Positions 1 to 13,291 of a stretch of 64,000 bases of DNA are shown here, piece by piece (position 1 is the first letter of the stretch; each line of letters starts with the position of its first letter). The translations under genes were made by a program, and so were the position numbers. The stretch lies in contig SGPM01000107.1 of assembly GCA_004802725.1 (NCBI GenBank), positions 1 to 64,000 of the forward strand. Direction: 5' to 3'. This stretch comes from Antrodiella citrinella (Eukaryota > Basidiomycota > Agaricomycetes > Polyporales > Steccherinaceae). The notes under the pieces are model-generated. The model had not been told where the DNA came from, ran no database searches, and saw only the letters and a list, made by a program, of their open reading frames with translations.

Positions 1-937
1 CGGGAGATTGGGTCCGTATTTCTCCGGCAATGCACGCCATATCTGGCACGTGAAAGCTGACGTATTGTCTTTCGTATCGATTGCTTAATGCGGTGAGTAT
101 TTCCCTCAGAATTCGATAGTTATCAATTTTAGTCTCGATTTTAGTCTCGGGTTATATATCGTCTAGCGGATATTCTGCCCTGCACGGAGTGCGTGTCAAT
201 CCCAAGACTCTCTTCTTTGTTTTCCAGCATCTCGTGGTAGCTGCAATGGAGACCAATGCTGTCCTTGTTAGCTGGCACTTTCGACCACGACCAGTCTTAC
301 CTATTACTTGATCCTCATTTCCGGTATTCTGGCTGCGTAGGCTGTGCGCACATTGTGATTGTCTAGTCTATCTCGCCGTATCCACCAGTCGGATCGTTCT
401 TCTCGTGGCAAAGGCGCTGTGATCGTGTCTCGCAGGTATGCACGACTTTTACGCTCTGTTGCTTCGTTCTACGATCCTCATCGACGTCACGGTCAACGAC
501 CAGAACTTATCTGCTAGTGGTTTGTCGCGTTCATTTCAGAGGTCAGATATGACTGCCATGTCTTAGCTATCTGGATCTGACGGTATTCTGGAAGGGAAAG
601 TTACTGGAAACTCCCGATTGCTTGTGACTGCATAACACACGTGTTGGCCATGTGTTCGAGGTGTACCTTATGATGCGCAACATTTGTGCCCCGACCGTCT
701 TCTTGACCTCTATCGCACCCCCGTATCGATGTAAAATGAAGTCGGAGCGTGGCTTTGTGCTGTCTACCTCGATGATTCCGCCAGGCAGCTGCGCGTCACG
801 CTTCCAATATATACGCTCTCCTCGACGTCCACCTTCTCCATAATCCAGAGGACAATCCTCTTCAGTACGTCCACCCTTATTTTCTAATGCTGATCTCGTT
901 GAACTGATCTCATTTTGACTTTACCTTTTTGACAGCC
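1..937. other. 5' flank of the first gene, no gene seen
   Basis: No convincing coding exon is visible on either strand. A TATATA element lies at about 808-813, roughly 125 bp before the ATG at 938. A GTACGT donor near 864 and a TTTGACAG acceptor ending near 935 would remove a 5'UTR intron just before the start codon. The rest is unremarkable sequence that may belong to the promoter or to the tail of a gene outside the window. Confidence 0.5.
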
Positions 938-3900
938 ATGGCCACCGAATCATCCCCCAATGCACCGAGGCAGGCTTCGCCAGCACGCTCGTTTCGTTCC
1001 CGAATGGGTACCATGCTCAGACGAAACTCATCCGCTTTGGCCTTTGCCAGACCCGCTACACCTGCCCGTTCAAGTTCTGAGTCCAAGAGTTCCCTGAAGG
1101 TCGAACCGGCGCTGGCGCCGCTCATCCCCGCTCCGGAGGCTCATGCCGCCCCCAGTCCCGTCGCAGAGTCTCCCGCACGCGAAGCTGCTGCTGCTGCTGG
1201 AGACGTTCCGCAACTTGCTGAACCTGTGAAGCCATCACCACTCTCACGTGAGGCTGTTCCCACTCCCGATCCTACTCCCGCTCCACTTCCTCCCCAAGAA
1301 CCTCAGCCCGAGGTAGTAGCAGCAGTAGAATCATCTGTCGAAGCAGCGAAGTCAGAAGTTCAAGAAGCTGCACCTGCAGTATCTATGCCAGAGCCGGAAC
1401 CAGCGCACGTGTCGGACCCCACTTTCCTTCCTGAACGTGTTGCATCTCCGGAGCCAGCACACCAAGAACTCCCTGCTGCTCCTGAGCCCGCTCCAGAACT
1501 CATTTCCGAACCCATTCCGGAACCCGTTTTCACCATCCAACCTGTCACCGTCGAGCGCGGTGCAGACTCGTTTTCTTGGGGGGACGGCGAAGGCTTGGTT
1601 CTCCAACCTTCCGTTGCAGTTGTCGAGGCTATCGCTGCTGCCCCGGCTCCAGCTCCAGAATCCGTCCCCGAGCCTGCTCCAGTTGTTTATGAAGAGCCGA
1701 GACATTACGAGGATGTGAGCCGTGCAGAGACTTTTGCATGGCGAGACCCTGTTCCTACGACCGCCTCTCCGACCTTGTCGCCCAAGCAATCCATTGCAAG
1801 CTTAGGCAAGAGCTCGATCGGGGGACATATAGTTGGTTCTCCGGAGATACTCTCTGACGTGTCAAGAAATGTGTCGAGGAGAGGCAGTCGGTCTTCTATT
1901 GCGTCCTCCTTCGGTCATGTCGTGGTTGAAGCTGGAGGTAAACGCGTTGCTGTTTCAATGCCAGATAGTGATAGCTATGTCGAGCCCCGGAGAGGAAGGA
2001 GCAGGGCGTCGAGCATACGGTATGTCACTTGAAGTCCAAGATTGAACACGAATAATTGATTGAGTTTTTACAGCGTCTCATTCAACAACGTTCCACAAAA
2101 GTTCGAGGACCCGTACACTGATCCGTTCGCTGATCCTCCCGAGGTTTCTGAACCGCACCGAGCGTTGTCACCCATCGAGAGTGTTGTCGAGTAAGTCACA
2201 TTGTCTCTGCAGTCTCAGAGTCCACACTAAGATGTACAACAATAGGCCCATATCAGCTGTCACCGCAAAGATGCCTTCTCCACAAGAGTACCCCTCAACG
2301 GAGGCTACACCCATGCCCCCTAGAGATATGCCTTTACCTCACCACGAGCCAGCGGAGACGTCGTATGTCTTGCAAACTCCGCCCCAACCTACTCAAGAGT
2401 TCAAGCACCAAACGTACTCGCCTTCGCCCATCGTGATGTCTTTGCCTCCTGCAGACAGCGTCATCAATAGGTCAGTGCATATTACAGTATCATGTTCTGT
2501 GAAGCTGACTCATTTTCCAGTAGTCGCGTGCAGAAGATGCCTTCCGCATACAGTATGGGCGAACCACGGAGTGCCGGCAACGCTGAGCACCATCCTCTTG
2601 AGACTGAGTGAGTACGTCTCGCGCTTTTCATTGCCTACATCTCACAGTGTTCACAGCGAAAGACTTCCTCTCCTCAACCGCGACTCCCCCTTCGGCAGCA
2701 CATCCACATCTGCATCTAACGCCATCGCCTTCCCTATCGCTGGCAGCAGCCACGCTCTCTGGCCCACCCCCTCCCAATCCCTCCGTGTCCTAGGATGGTC
2801 CGAGTACCTCCTCCCCGACAGCTCCATCTACTACCACAACGTCGGCATACGTATCACCACCGACATCGACTTACGCAACTCACGTAAGCTTCAGGCGATC
2901 ACGGAGTACCTAGACAGGAAGCTTCCAGGAGAAGTCGCGCTTCCGCCTCAAGGCTGGGAGATGTGGTTGAGGGAAGCCGGGACAGGGAAGGACGCGTTCG
3001 TGCCTGTGAGGAGTTGGGTTAACCATGCTGCAAAGACGTTGTCGTTTGCGCCGCCACCGACTATGAACGGAGAGGCGGATACTGCTGTTGACCATGTCAC
3101 TGATGACGATCGTAAGTGCAGTCGTTGTTGGTTCTTCTCGGAGGAATCTAATTGCGACGTGTCATAGGTATGGATATCGAATTCCGCTATTGGTCCTTCA
3201 TGGAAAGTCATCCCGCGCACGCTCCTCTCCCAGCGAACGCCCACAACGAGGCTCTCGACGCTCTGAAGTGGACTTACACAGGTAAACTCTTACTCCGTCC
3301 AATTGTGGACCTTGGTAGCTGACGCTGATTGCAGATTCTCTGCTGCCCACAGAGCAAAACGTCGCGCCGCCCTTCTCCCCGACAGAGTGCCAAGAACTGA
3401 TGGGTCTCCTGAAGTCGTTCGATTCTGACCTGAATGCGTCTGCCAACCACACTCGAGTCGTTGCTCGTGTTCTCATCCGCATCGGTACGTCATTCATTTC
3501 ATCTTCTCGTCCCAAAACACTCATGATTTGACTCCTTTGACCACAGTCCAATGGCGCCAACAATACTTCCGCCCTCACAAACCCCTCCCCACCGATACCC
3601 TCCGGAACTACCGTCCCGAAACCCAACGCCGTACATTCCGCAAGTACTTCCTCGACATCATCATGTCCCTCCTCTGCCTCGGCATCCCCTACCTGTTCGT
3701 CGGCCGCTCGCAGCACCAGCGCATCGACGAAGAAGGCGGGATCAGGAGCCCAGGGCCTATGGTTATGGTTGGTGCTTGTGCTTGCCTTGCGGTAAGCCTC
3801 TACGCTCCGTATTACCTACTCATCATTTACTGACTGTTTTCTTCTGAATCATAGTCTGCGGTGATCTTGAGTGCTTCTGTCACGCTCATGACTCTTCCTG

Positions 3901-4330
3901 GACTGGACGACGTCGCCCGTCTTGCGGGTCTCATCGCTATCCTGTTCTCCGCGTCAAGTATGGTCTCCGCCGTCGTAGCGCTATTCCGATGGAAAGCCGA
4001 CGTGGAAAGGACGGTCGTGTACGTCGGCGGAGAGGGGTTGACGTTGCTCACTGTAAGTTTCATTTATACTTTTCTCGTCCCCTTCACTCACCCGTTACCC
4101 TTCTCTTGTAGAAACGAAGCATCGTAATGTCCCTCCCACTGGTCTTCCTCGCCTGGGCAATCGCCGCCTTCATCACCGGGATCACCTTCTACTCCTTCCG
4201 CGGCGCCACCGTCACGAGTCGCCTCGTCATCAAGCAGCCATTCGAGGACTACACACATTGGGCGGTCGTGGGGACGTTGGGCGGGTTAGCGGGGGTGATG
4301 ATCATGTCTGTCTTGCTTGCGAGGCGTTGA
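938..4330 (+). CDS. WW-like domain, multi-pass membrane protein (family copy 1)
   Basis: Ten exons give an open frame of about 963 residues: 938-2019, 2074-2190, 2246-2470, 2521-2607, 2657-3111, 3168-3281, 3335-3484, 3547-3791, 3855-4052 and 4112-4330. The ATG sits in CCATGG. The first 500 or so residues are disordered and rich in Pro, Glu, Ala and Ser. A WW-like half-motif follows (GWSEYLLPDSSIYYHN), then a helical soluble region with RYWSFMESHPAHAP. The C-terminus has about five hydrophobic segments, starting near KYFLDIIMSLLCLGIPYLF and ending LLARR. The same order of parts recurs in the genes at 23660-25571 and 50904-53227. Similar WW-like membrane proteins are common and uncharacterised in mushroom genomes. 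A role in membrane-linked signalling is only a guess. Confidence 0.85.
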
Positions 4331-5020
4331 AGTGTGGTCGTGAGGTGTGATGTTCATGTGTAGTGTATCCCTTCGCCTTATCCAACATTGTACCGCTAGT
4401 TGACTTCATTATCATGGTGTACGAATTCGTTAATTGATTTCACGTGTCTCCTTATGTACTTCATTGCATCGCTGGTCTGTTACACTTATATTATGTTTCT
4501 CATGTTCTACCACACGATTTATAGACTCGATATCTTGCAATCGCACGCTACCTTCTTCTTGCCTTGTCTCTTCTTCCTCCCTCAGAGTTCATTCCGGTAT
4601 ATGAAATCTGATCAAGACGCATCGAATTAACCAAAGCTCTATATCTAAGATACCAGTGAATGGAGGAGGGTACACGAAAGCGAGATAACAATACGAGGAA
4701 ACAAGTCCGATATCTCACTCGGTGAGATTATGAAATAGGTGGTACGCATGTTGAAGTTTCCGAACGAAGACTAAGAAATGTGTGATGAAAGTCTGAGGTC
4801 TGGAGTAGCGTACAGAAAACCGAAACGCAAGCCCAATGAAGAAAAAGGAAGTATAGCGTAGGTAGGATTGTGTACATATTTATGCACATCAGTTCAATAG
4901 CAAACGTTGCAAGTGGGTAGTGATGTAAAATGGGTGGATGAACCTGGAACAATACGTGTGTCCGTAAACTAGTACCGAAGGAGGCAAAGAGAGAGAAAGA
5001 GAGAAGGCCGCGAAAGACCG
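4331..5020. other. Convergent intergenic region
   Basis: This holds the 3' ends of two convergent genes, the membrane protein on the + strand and the hydrolase on the - strand. It is AT-rich with no coding signal that I can support. Confidence 0.5.
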
Positions 5021-6495
5021 TCATGTATCCTCGGTCCCTAAGAACCTCAGAAGATGTTGAACGATTTCGGCTCCGTGACTGAGGGTGAGGTCATGCTTCG
5101 CTCCCTCGATCGTGATCAGTTCCGCATTAGAGACAAGAGCCTGCATACGAGCCGCATACTGGTACGGCACTACATTGTCTCGTGTCCCCTATAGCCCACA
5201 TAATGAAGGGTCAATACGAAGCAACAGGCTTGACATGACTACCACGTACCCAGATCAACAAAATTCTGCCGCCGCGTTTTCGCGTGTTGCGCCCCAGAGA
5301 TGCGAATGTTGGAGCAAGACTCCGGATTGGGCCCTCGCGGATAGACGAGGCGATAGCTTTGTTGTATCCAGGGAGGTGTGCAGATTGAATTCGTACAAGC
5401 TACGGAAGAAAGAGATATCAGTAGGATGTCGGAGGAGAACCTGTTTTCATCATACCTCTGCGATGGGATCGTCAATGGTCGTGGCGTTGTTCGCCAGGTG
5501 TCGTAAGTATAACTGAAAGAAGGTAAAGTGGATGATTTCTTTGATGCACGGCAAGACAAACTTACGCGGAAAGGGTAGCTGGAAGTAATGGTTTGCATGA
5601 TTGGCGAGGACAGAAACTTCGAGGTACGCGACAGATCGTTTGACTGCGGGCAAGGACAATGAGTTTGCAGTCGTAACAGGGATGTAAATGAGGACGCACA
5701 TCCACGATGCCCGTCGATGCCAGTAGCGCGAGCTTCCCGCTGACCAAATACGGGAACTGGTCGCAAAATGCTGCGCCAATTGCTCCTCCCTGAATTGCGA
5801 TATTCAAGATCAGACGACACAAGATGGGACACAATTATGCTTACCATAGAGAGTCCGACGACATGAGTCTTATCCCATCCGGTATACTGCATGAGAAGCG
5901 CGAGTTGTGTCACATATAGGTTGGTATCGTAAGTCATTTTGGGGGCGTCTGAGTAACCTCGGCCGTATAGATCTAATTAATGAAAGCAGTCAGGAAATGA
6001 GTGTCTGCATAAGCAAATGGCGCACCATAGAGAAGGACACGGTATCCCTTTGCTGCAAGCTGAGGTGCGACATCCTGCCAAATTATAGCAGGGACAGAAA
6101 GGCCGTGAATGAGGACAATCTACGCAGGATGTGTGAGGAATGTGGTTGCAATGATGAGTGGATCGACATACGCGTGTACCATCTTCAGGACCCAACATCC
6201 AGTATCTAACCTGCATCATCCCGTCCTTACACAATGAGTATTGGTCCCGAAGAACATTAGTGTAACTCACGCGACCATACGGGAAATTAACGTATGCCCC
6301 GCCTTGGAAAAAATCCTCGGCGTAGATCTGCCAACTTCGAACGTCCTTCGGGAGAGACGAGAGCGACGGTTGTACGACGAGCTCAGCGGGTGAGTGGGGG
6401 AATACAGTGAGGAAATACACGAGCAGAGTGACTGCGGGTATGATGAGGAGGGTGAGGGTGCCGCATTGGAAACTGAGGCTCGAGGAGTGTGTCAT
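5021..6495 (-). CDS. Alpha/beta hydrolase, membrane-anchored
   Basis: Reading from ATG at 6495, a hydrophobic N-terminal segment (LLIIPAVTLLVYFLTVF) should anchor or target the protein. Spliced exons then give an oxyanion-hole strand (IVLIHGLSVPAIIW), a YGRGYSDAP loop, the nucleophile elbow GLSM|GGAI split by an intron, the acid strand ILLIWGTRDNVVPY and the terminal histidine in GAKHDLTLSH. These supply Ser, Asp and His in the usual order for the fold. The stop is at 5021-5023. There are at least eight exons. The substrate cannot be read from sequence; relatives include epoxide-hydrolase-like and ester-cleaving enzymes. Small introns near 6200-6270 and 6128-6180 separate the first catalytic exons. 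Confidence 0.85.
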
Positions 6496-6873
6496 GTCGG
6501 GGCGGGTACAGGCTAGCGCTACAACACGCGCGGGATTTATGGAGCAGGAGGCAGTCTGTGCATCGCCAAGGGCAGTGAGGAGAGGGAGTTGGTCGTCGTG
6601 TCGTGTGTCGCCCGACGCGCAAGATGGCGGTTGGGTTCGGGTGTGTGCCCGATTGGGCCGCTGGGGAAGAGTGTTCTCACGATCACGAGGGGTGTAAGAG
6701 CACATCACGTGCCGGTCGCGTGCGGGCGATGGCGTTGTTGACGCGTATTTGGGCGGGGCCTGAGGAGTGACGAATCCGTCCACAAACCGCCACTTTCCTT
6801 CTGCGCGTTGTTCTTTGCCGTTGTCGACGATCACTTTCCGTAGCGACGACGCAGGGACCTTCAGGTCCTTTCT
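6496..6873. other. Divergent promoter region
   Basis: These 378 bp lie between the starts of the - strand hydrolase and the + strand coiled-coil gene, and must contain both promoters. I see no clear TATA box or other recognisable site. Confidence 0.5.
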
Positions 6874-9800
6874 ATGCAATCCATACAAGATGCGCCCGCC
6901 CTCGCATTCGAAGACATTATGCATTCTCCTTCCCCGTCGCCACAGCCGACGACCATGCCGGAGGTCGTCCACGCTACACCCATACCCGAGCCTGTGATAC
7001 CCTTCATGCTGCAGCAGAGCTTCTATGTTCAGGCAGACGCACCGTCGGACCCACCCGATCGCAGTACTGCTGCAAGTCATGAAGATGGGCACGAGACGCG
7101 ATCAAGGTTACATAACTTGGGTCTACTAGGTCCTGACGACACCGTCAACACCTCCGTAACGGCGAGGGAGAAGGAGCTCGTTGAAATGGTGCGCATGGCT
7201 TTGCTTTGTTCCGCAGGTTTTGTATTGATCCATTTACTCCAGGTTCTCCAACTTTCTGCTGTACCTCAGCCAGAATACACCGATCAACTCGCTGCCCAAG
7301 CGGATACCATCTCTGGCTTGATACAGCAACGTGCGTTCCTACTACAACAGCGCGAGGAGGATCACAGTCGCTGGGCAGCAGAACGTGAAAGCTGGAAGCG
7401 CACATCCGATGTCCTCGCCTCCAAACGACGTGCTGCGGCCGATATTACGGAACTCGACCAGGTGAGTACACGTTTTTGTTCCTGTTTATTGGTTGTATTT
7501 GGGCCATCCGGACAGTACACACTGTTCCGCAAGAATATGTGGTCTTGCAATACAAACGCCGTTGCACCTGATACGCGCATCGTATATGACGCATTGAAAA
7601 GAAAGGCATCGATTGTATCGGCCTTTCTTGACCTCTCATTGTCTCTGATGATGCTCATGCGTTCCTATTTTTGCAGGAAGCTCGACGTCGAATAGCAAGT
7701 GTTGAAAGTGACAACTACTTCCTCAAGCAAAGGGTATGTCATAATACACTCCAAGATCTACTCTTCTCATATATACGTTCCGACAGCTTACAGACTCCCA
7801 ACAAAAACAAGTTCTTCTCGAGACCGAGCTCAACCGCCTGCGCCCCCTCCTCCTCTCACAGCCTATCGAGAGCCTACAATATGAGTTTCTCTTCCCGACT
7901 CCACCGTTGTACCCACCAAAACCCGTACCAGCGAAGCGGAAAACGAAGAAAGAGAAGGAGGCAGAAGCGGAGGCTGAGAGGGAGAGGCTGAAGGAGGTGG
8001 CTGAGAGGCAGGAACGGGAGGCGGCTGAGAAAGAGGAGAGAGAGAAAGCTGCTGAGAAGCCATGCACGGAGGGAGGCGTGGAGGGAGAGACGGAAAAAGC
8101 TGCTAATGCCCAGGGGACAGACGCTACTCAGAAGGAAGGCACGCCTCACACTCAGAGCCACGACGGTGAGACACAGATCGATTTGCAGGCCCACCCGTCT
8201 GGCCAACCCTCTGGATCTCAACATTACCGTCTTCTGAAGGAACGCGAGGCAGCTCAGCGTCGCAAGTCCGCCAAAAGTGCTCGTCACACTACCCGAGGGT
8301 CTTCTTCCGCTCATTCTGCCATGCTCGTAGACGCCCGTAACGAGTTACTGCTCAACGCGATGCGCAAAGTCGGCAGGCTAAAGGCTGGGATCCAGGCTGG
8401 TATCGTCAAAATGCAGGAGGAGAACACCGTGCGGGAGTTGGCAGAGGCGCAGGAGAAGGAGAAGGAGAAAGAAGTGAAGAAACGAGTGAGAAATCGAACA
8501 GCCCAGAAGGACCACCCATCCCAAACACCCGGCGCTGGACCGTCCTCCCAACTCCTCCCAGCTGTTTTCCCCACCAACCCTTCAAATCCCCAAACACCTC
8601 GACGAGGCTCCGCACCCACCAACATCCCACCACCTCCGCCTCCAACGCAGCAGCAACAGCAGCACGTCCAAGCGTTCCCACAAGCACTGCACCCATCGGC
8701 GTCGATGCAGCAGCAGTCCTCGCACCCGACGCATCAGTTCGTGTACATCAGCCCTGTGCAAGCGAGCGGGAGACCTTACGTCCAAGCGGTGCCAGCCGTC
8801 CAATCTGTACCCCCATCGAACGGCATGCCAATGTACGTGTCCTACTGGCCGCCTCCGGGCACTCCAGCACCTGTCCCGTCTGGTACCGCAGGGCCAAGTA
8901 CACCTGTACCAGCGCAGAAGGAGAAGGATAAACCGAAGAGAACGCGTCAGCGGAATCGACGACGGAAAGATCCGCTGGAAACTGTGCAGAACGGGAGCAC
9001 GACGCCGATGGACTCGTTAGTGAAAGCCGCGCGGTCGATGTTGGTTGAGGAGGAGGAGCAGGGTGAGAACGACAGAGACGTTCCCGATGGGGTTCTTCTC
9101 TCCGAGCCTGACGAGCCGCCTGCTGAGCCAAAGAAACGACGGAGAGAAGGCGCAAAAGGAGTTGGGGGTGCGGTGGATGCTGGGAGCCCGCAGCCTAAGA
9201 GACGGAGGGTCGGGACTGGCACCCCGACGTCGCTGCATCCGTCCACGTTGCTCTCGACACCGCACAAAGGTGGACCGCCCCCTCATTCGCATACGTTGGC
9301 TGCGATGGCGACGTCGACACCTGGCAGGGCAGCTTCCCAAATTTCACGTACCCGGAGTGCCCTGGATGTCCTGGCTGAGACCGCACAAGAGCAAGAACGG
9401 CGGCCGGACGTGCCAGACACAGGCAGTCGGCGACCAAGCCCCGAGCCAAGGTCGAACGGTGGTGGGATATATTCCCCTGCACCGAGTGTGGGAGGCTCGC
9501 TCAAAGGCAAAGAACGCGCGACCCTGGACGATCCGTACGACGACGCGCCAAGGGCACGATCCATGTCCGCCGTCTCTATCGTTCCCCCCGGTCAAGCTCT
9601 TCTTCGCGCAACGCCCGGGTCGGGAGCAAACAGGGTACAGAGACGATCACACGACGACGACGACGATGGGGAGAGCGAGGTGTCAGCGGAGGATACTGAA
9701 CCTGAGCAGCAACATCGGGCGGCGCAGCGACCGCAACGACATACGGCGACTGCTCGCGGCACGCATACGCAGCAGCAGCAGCAGCTCTACAAGCCGAACA

Positions 9801-10321
9801 AAGCCCTGCACGAGTTCCAGTTCGTCCCACCGTCCCCTCAGACCGTGCGCACACCGTCACGTCCCGGCAACGCGCCACGCGCGGCGACTGACGAACCGAG
9901 TCCGACGAGCTCCAAGGCCCGGAGAGAACCCTGGTCGCAGAATGGTGCGCCACCAGACACAGCCGGTAGTGGTGTGCGGACCAGGGACGACAAGACGTTA
10001 GGCACTAGGAAAACAGCCTCCTCGGCCTCTCCCTTCCCTGACCCAGCGCCAGCGGTGTTTTCTGAAACGACGACACTTGGCCACGGACGCCCAGGAGACG
10101 CTCGGAGCCTGAGCCCCACAGGATCCCATCCCCGCACTAGTTCTGATTCGCAGACTAGTCAGGAGAAGGAGATACGTCCATCTGGTCGTGGTGGTGATAT
10201 GCACGAGACTGTGGGTGCAGATGGGGGTCGTCCGGTGTTGGGTGCTACGCCGTCGCTTGGAGACGCTGCGACCCAGCCGACGTCGTCCTCCGTTGCTGCA
10301 CCTGATATTACCGTCAGGTGA
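6874..10321 (+). CDS. Large disordered coiled-coil protein, unknown function
   Basis: The exons are about 6874-7188, 7243-7461, 7677-7733 and 7787-10321, giving about 1041 residues. The first intron (54 bp, in frame) may be optional. The N-terminal third is a heptad-like coiled coil (LAAQADTISGLIQQRAFLL, then ESDNYFLKQRLTDSQQK). A long charged helix follows, with runs of KEKEAEAEAERERLKE type. After that come Pro/Gln-rich stretches, several basic clusters that look like nuclear localisation signals (KRTRQRNRRRK, PKKRRRE, PKRRRV) and a run of Asp. The final 500 residues are disordered. The basic clusters suggest a nuclear scaffold or chromatin-associated protein, but no known domain is visible. 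A short basic stretch beside the coiled coil is not a convincing bZIP. Confidence 0.75.
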
Positions 10322-13291
10322 TTGTATATGAGTGAGGTGGCGAGCGCAGATTCTCTTGATTGATTGTTGGAGTTGTCATCCGTGGCTAGGCAAGGGAAGG
10401 GGTTGGACATGCCTGTTTATGCGTCGCTGCTGACGTTTTTGCTGTATCTGTACATTGGTTGAATATGACCTTTCATGAGCTGTAGCTTCTACCTGCCAGC
10501 TGCTAGCGCACGGCGAATTGCTTGGACGTTGGAGCGCTGAACTCGGGACTGCCCTACTGTGAGAAGAACCTGTTCTTTGCCTTCCGGCCTTCCCCCTCCT
10601 TCCCTGACGCTATACAAATGTTGACTTCCCGCTCCGTTATTGTATTACTCGCTCAAGGTCAATAAGGTACTGTGTGTCACTCGTTGCTACACGCGTGTGG
10701 GCCTACATGCTTCAAGATCTCAGTCGATGAGGTTTGGAACTCCTTCAAGTCGGGCGGCATGAGACCTGAGGCACTGAGCCTAAACATTATCATTTGAATG
10801 TTGAACCCTGGACTGTAACTAGAAACATTCCGTGTCAAGTGGAGACCCTTGCGGTGACTTTTGAAACTTTTTTCTCCTTGGCCTGCACATACACGGATGC
10901 CTACGCCTCCCGTTTGAGTCTGAAATTTTCTTCCCTGCAGTGCTCGGAATTGGATGAAGAAACCGGTGTTGTGTGACGATTTTCTAGAGATCTTCCTAGA
11001 ATATGTCGAATAGCATGTTCAATGATGTTGAAGCGAGGCTAGCACTGCGCACATGATATGCATTCGTGTTCCGAGTGTAGGGCGGAGAAGGGACGCATAC
11101 GATCAGAAAGTCTGATCGACTGCCCGGAGGGCCATATCCCGGAACGTACCGATAGAAGCGCCCTTCAGCCGAGGCGGCACTACATCCACGGCGCATCACC
11201 ACGAGGCTACCGACGCGCGACGCGGCGCGAACTGCTATCGTGTCAGACGTGCTAGCTTGTTTTCTTCACACTCGATATCGATGATACATGCACAAAGTGG
11301 AATGTTTGGATGGTTTGACGTACAAAATAAAACAATCTAAGACCATGGTACTCTTTTGAATACAACTTCTTAGTGCGAGCTGGTTGCGTCGGGACTCCGA
11401 TGATGGGCCGCGATGGCCACTGCTTCGACCGACGACCGCCCAGTGCCCACGACACTCTAGATCTCGTTCAAATACATNCCCGCGCTCTGTACCTTCAAAT
11501 ATTCTGTGTCGGACTTGACCCCGACTCGCTTNGTATGGCACGCGGTTGCGGTATTGCACAAAAGGTAATCTTGTGACAATGATCATTGGAGCGTCGACGT
11601 CGTGCAGTGCCAGATTCTAGACTCCAATTGTGGCCGTCCGGCGACGTTGGCGCTCACATGAGGGCTAACCGGCCACAAGGCTATAGGGCTATAGCCCTCT
11701 CTGGGCAGTCGATCAGACGTCCTCCNTACGATAGGTGGGTGGACGGTGGACCCACAGTTCATCATGATTATGATCAGANGTTTCGGCAATTCCCGTTGAG
11801 CCTAAAAGTTCGATCTCGTCGGCGGACGTCGTCGCGGTTTGCTTGCACCGTGACTCTCTGAGACGACGACCGACTGTCGGTACATATCAGTACTGCATTT
11901 ATATTGTGAGTTCGTCATAACACCTCACTGACAATCCTTTGATNTGTTGATATCNGTTTGTANATNNNTTTGNANNTTNNNTGCTAACNTTCGNCTANCN
12001 CGTCACCNTCNNCNTGCNGNNTGCAGACCTGAGCNTGANCNATACCAGTAAAGTCGCATCGGCGCAGGCCTGCATCTCGTGTCTTGAGGCAACCAGATGA
12101 TGTGCGAATCTACGTGATCTTTGGTGATTTTNATGCACACGTCACAGTGACCGAGGTCGCTGTCGACTGCTATTGTTCNTCTTTTTACTGATCGACACTG
12201 ATCTGGGACATGAAGTAAGATGCTGAGATACGACACGAGAAAAATCTGGTCAAANTTGAGGAGGAAGAGGAACTTTTGAAGCATCCACTCAATCGACCAC
12301 GGGAGAGCCTCGAGAACAGCTGTAAGCTCTGCCTCATTCGGCTCATAGCTGGAGTGATTGCTCAAGTTTTTGACTAAGATCACAACACGAGAGAAGCTGT
12401 TCGTGTCCTTACTATGTACTCGTACAGAGGCGTTGGGAACTGCTTCCGATCTCCTGTCTTGTGTCTCCGATTTCACTCAGTGGACCCTGAGGCCCCATCA
12501 TCCACGGGAGACGAGCCTCGGTACGTTCTGCATTTCCTACTACTTGCGGTGGAATGACCTACGGTATACACAGCGTACGGAGGATGACATGATCTGCAGT
12601 AATTGAAGTCTACAGCACTGCATCCTGTTCCGTTCCGTGTACGACCGTCGGCATTGTTCCTCCACCATTCCTACAGTACATCGTGATTGAGAATGCAAGC
12701 CTATCACGAACGATGGTGACATCAGATCAAGCGGAGGAAGCATGCATCATTTTCGGTCAGATCAGTCGACGCGAGCATACTCATGCTGTACGGTACCGTG
12801 TAAGTTCGCCCAGACTTCAACTGCACTGGCATTCCAGCATGTGGACGCGTAAATCGTTGACTCATCCTAGCAGTGCGGTACAATCAATGTGGTTTCGGGG
12901 TAGCTGAGTAGCATGTTTATGGTATGTGTTCACCGGCCCCGACATTGTCGGACAACTGAGTCGACTACGTAGTACGTCTCTGTACGTCTGCTACTTCTTC
13001 GTGCGTGGAAGTTCGATCTCTTTCTTTCTTTTCGTAGATAGCGAGTGCAATCCGACAGCGTGCTTTAGGACTCAAAAAGCAAATCATTCCTTCTCTTTTG
13101 ATTCGAGGCGAAGCATGTTTGTGAGTTCTTTATCTATTTCTCAGTTTCTCCGAACACAATGACGTATCAAACGGGCCGGCGGATGAACAGATTTCTCACA
13201 TGATCTGGTCGTGAGAGCTCAGATCTCCCACTCTACAGCTTGAACTCGAACTCGTTCATCTCATAACTAGGTATCCTCGTCGCCTCCCAAT
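10322..13291. other. Gene-poor stretch containing assembly Ns
   Basis: Nearly 3 kb without a supportable gene. Single and clustered N bases run from about 11477 to 12260 and are densest at 11944-12045, so the consensus is unreliable there. A perfect palindrome AGGGCTATAGCCCT lies near 11686. A short - strand stretch near 12300-12360 with NEAELTAVLEAL faintly recalls the RNase H part of retroelements, but it is too short to call. This may be decayed repeat sequence. Confidence 0.45.

Noticed and set aside
1352..1789. 145-codon open frame on the - strand
   Set aside because: It is the shadow of the low-complexity first exon of the + strand membrane protein.
12290..12476. RNase H-like fragment of a retroelement (- strand, NEAELTAVLEAL)
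   Set aside because: Too short, next to Ns, and no reverse transcriptase, integrase or terminal repeats nearby.
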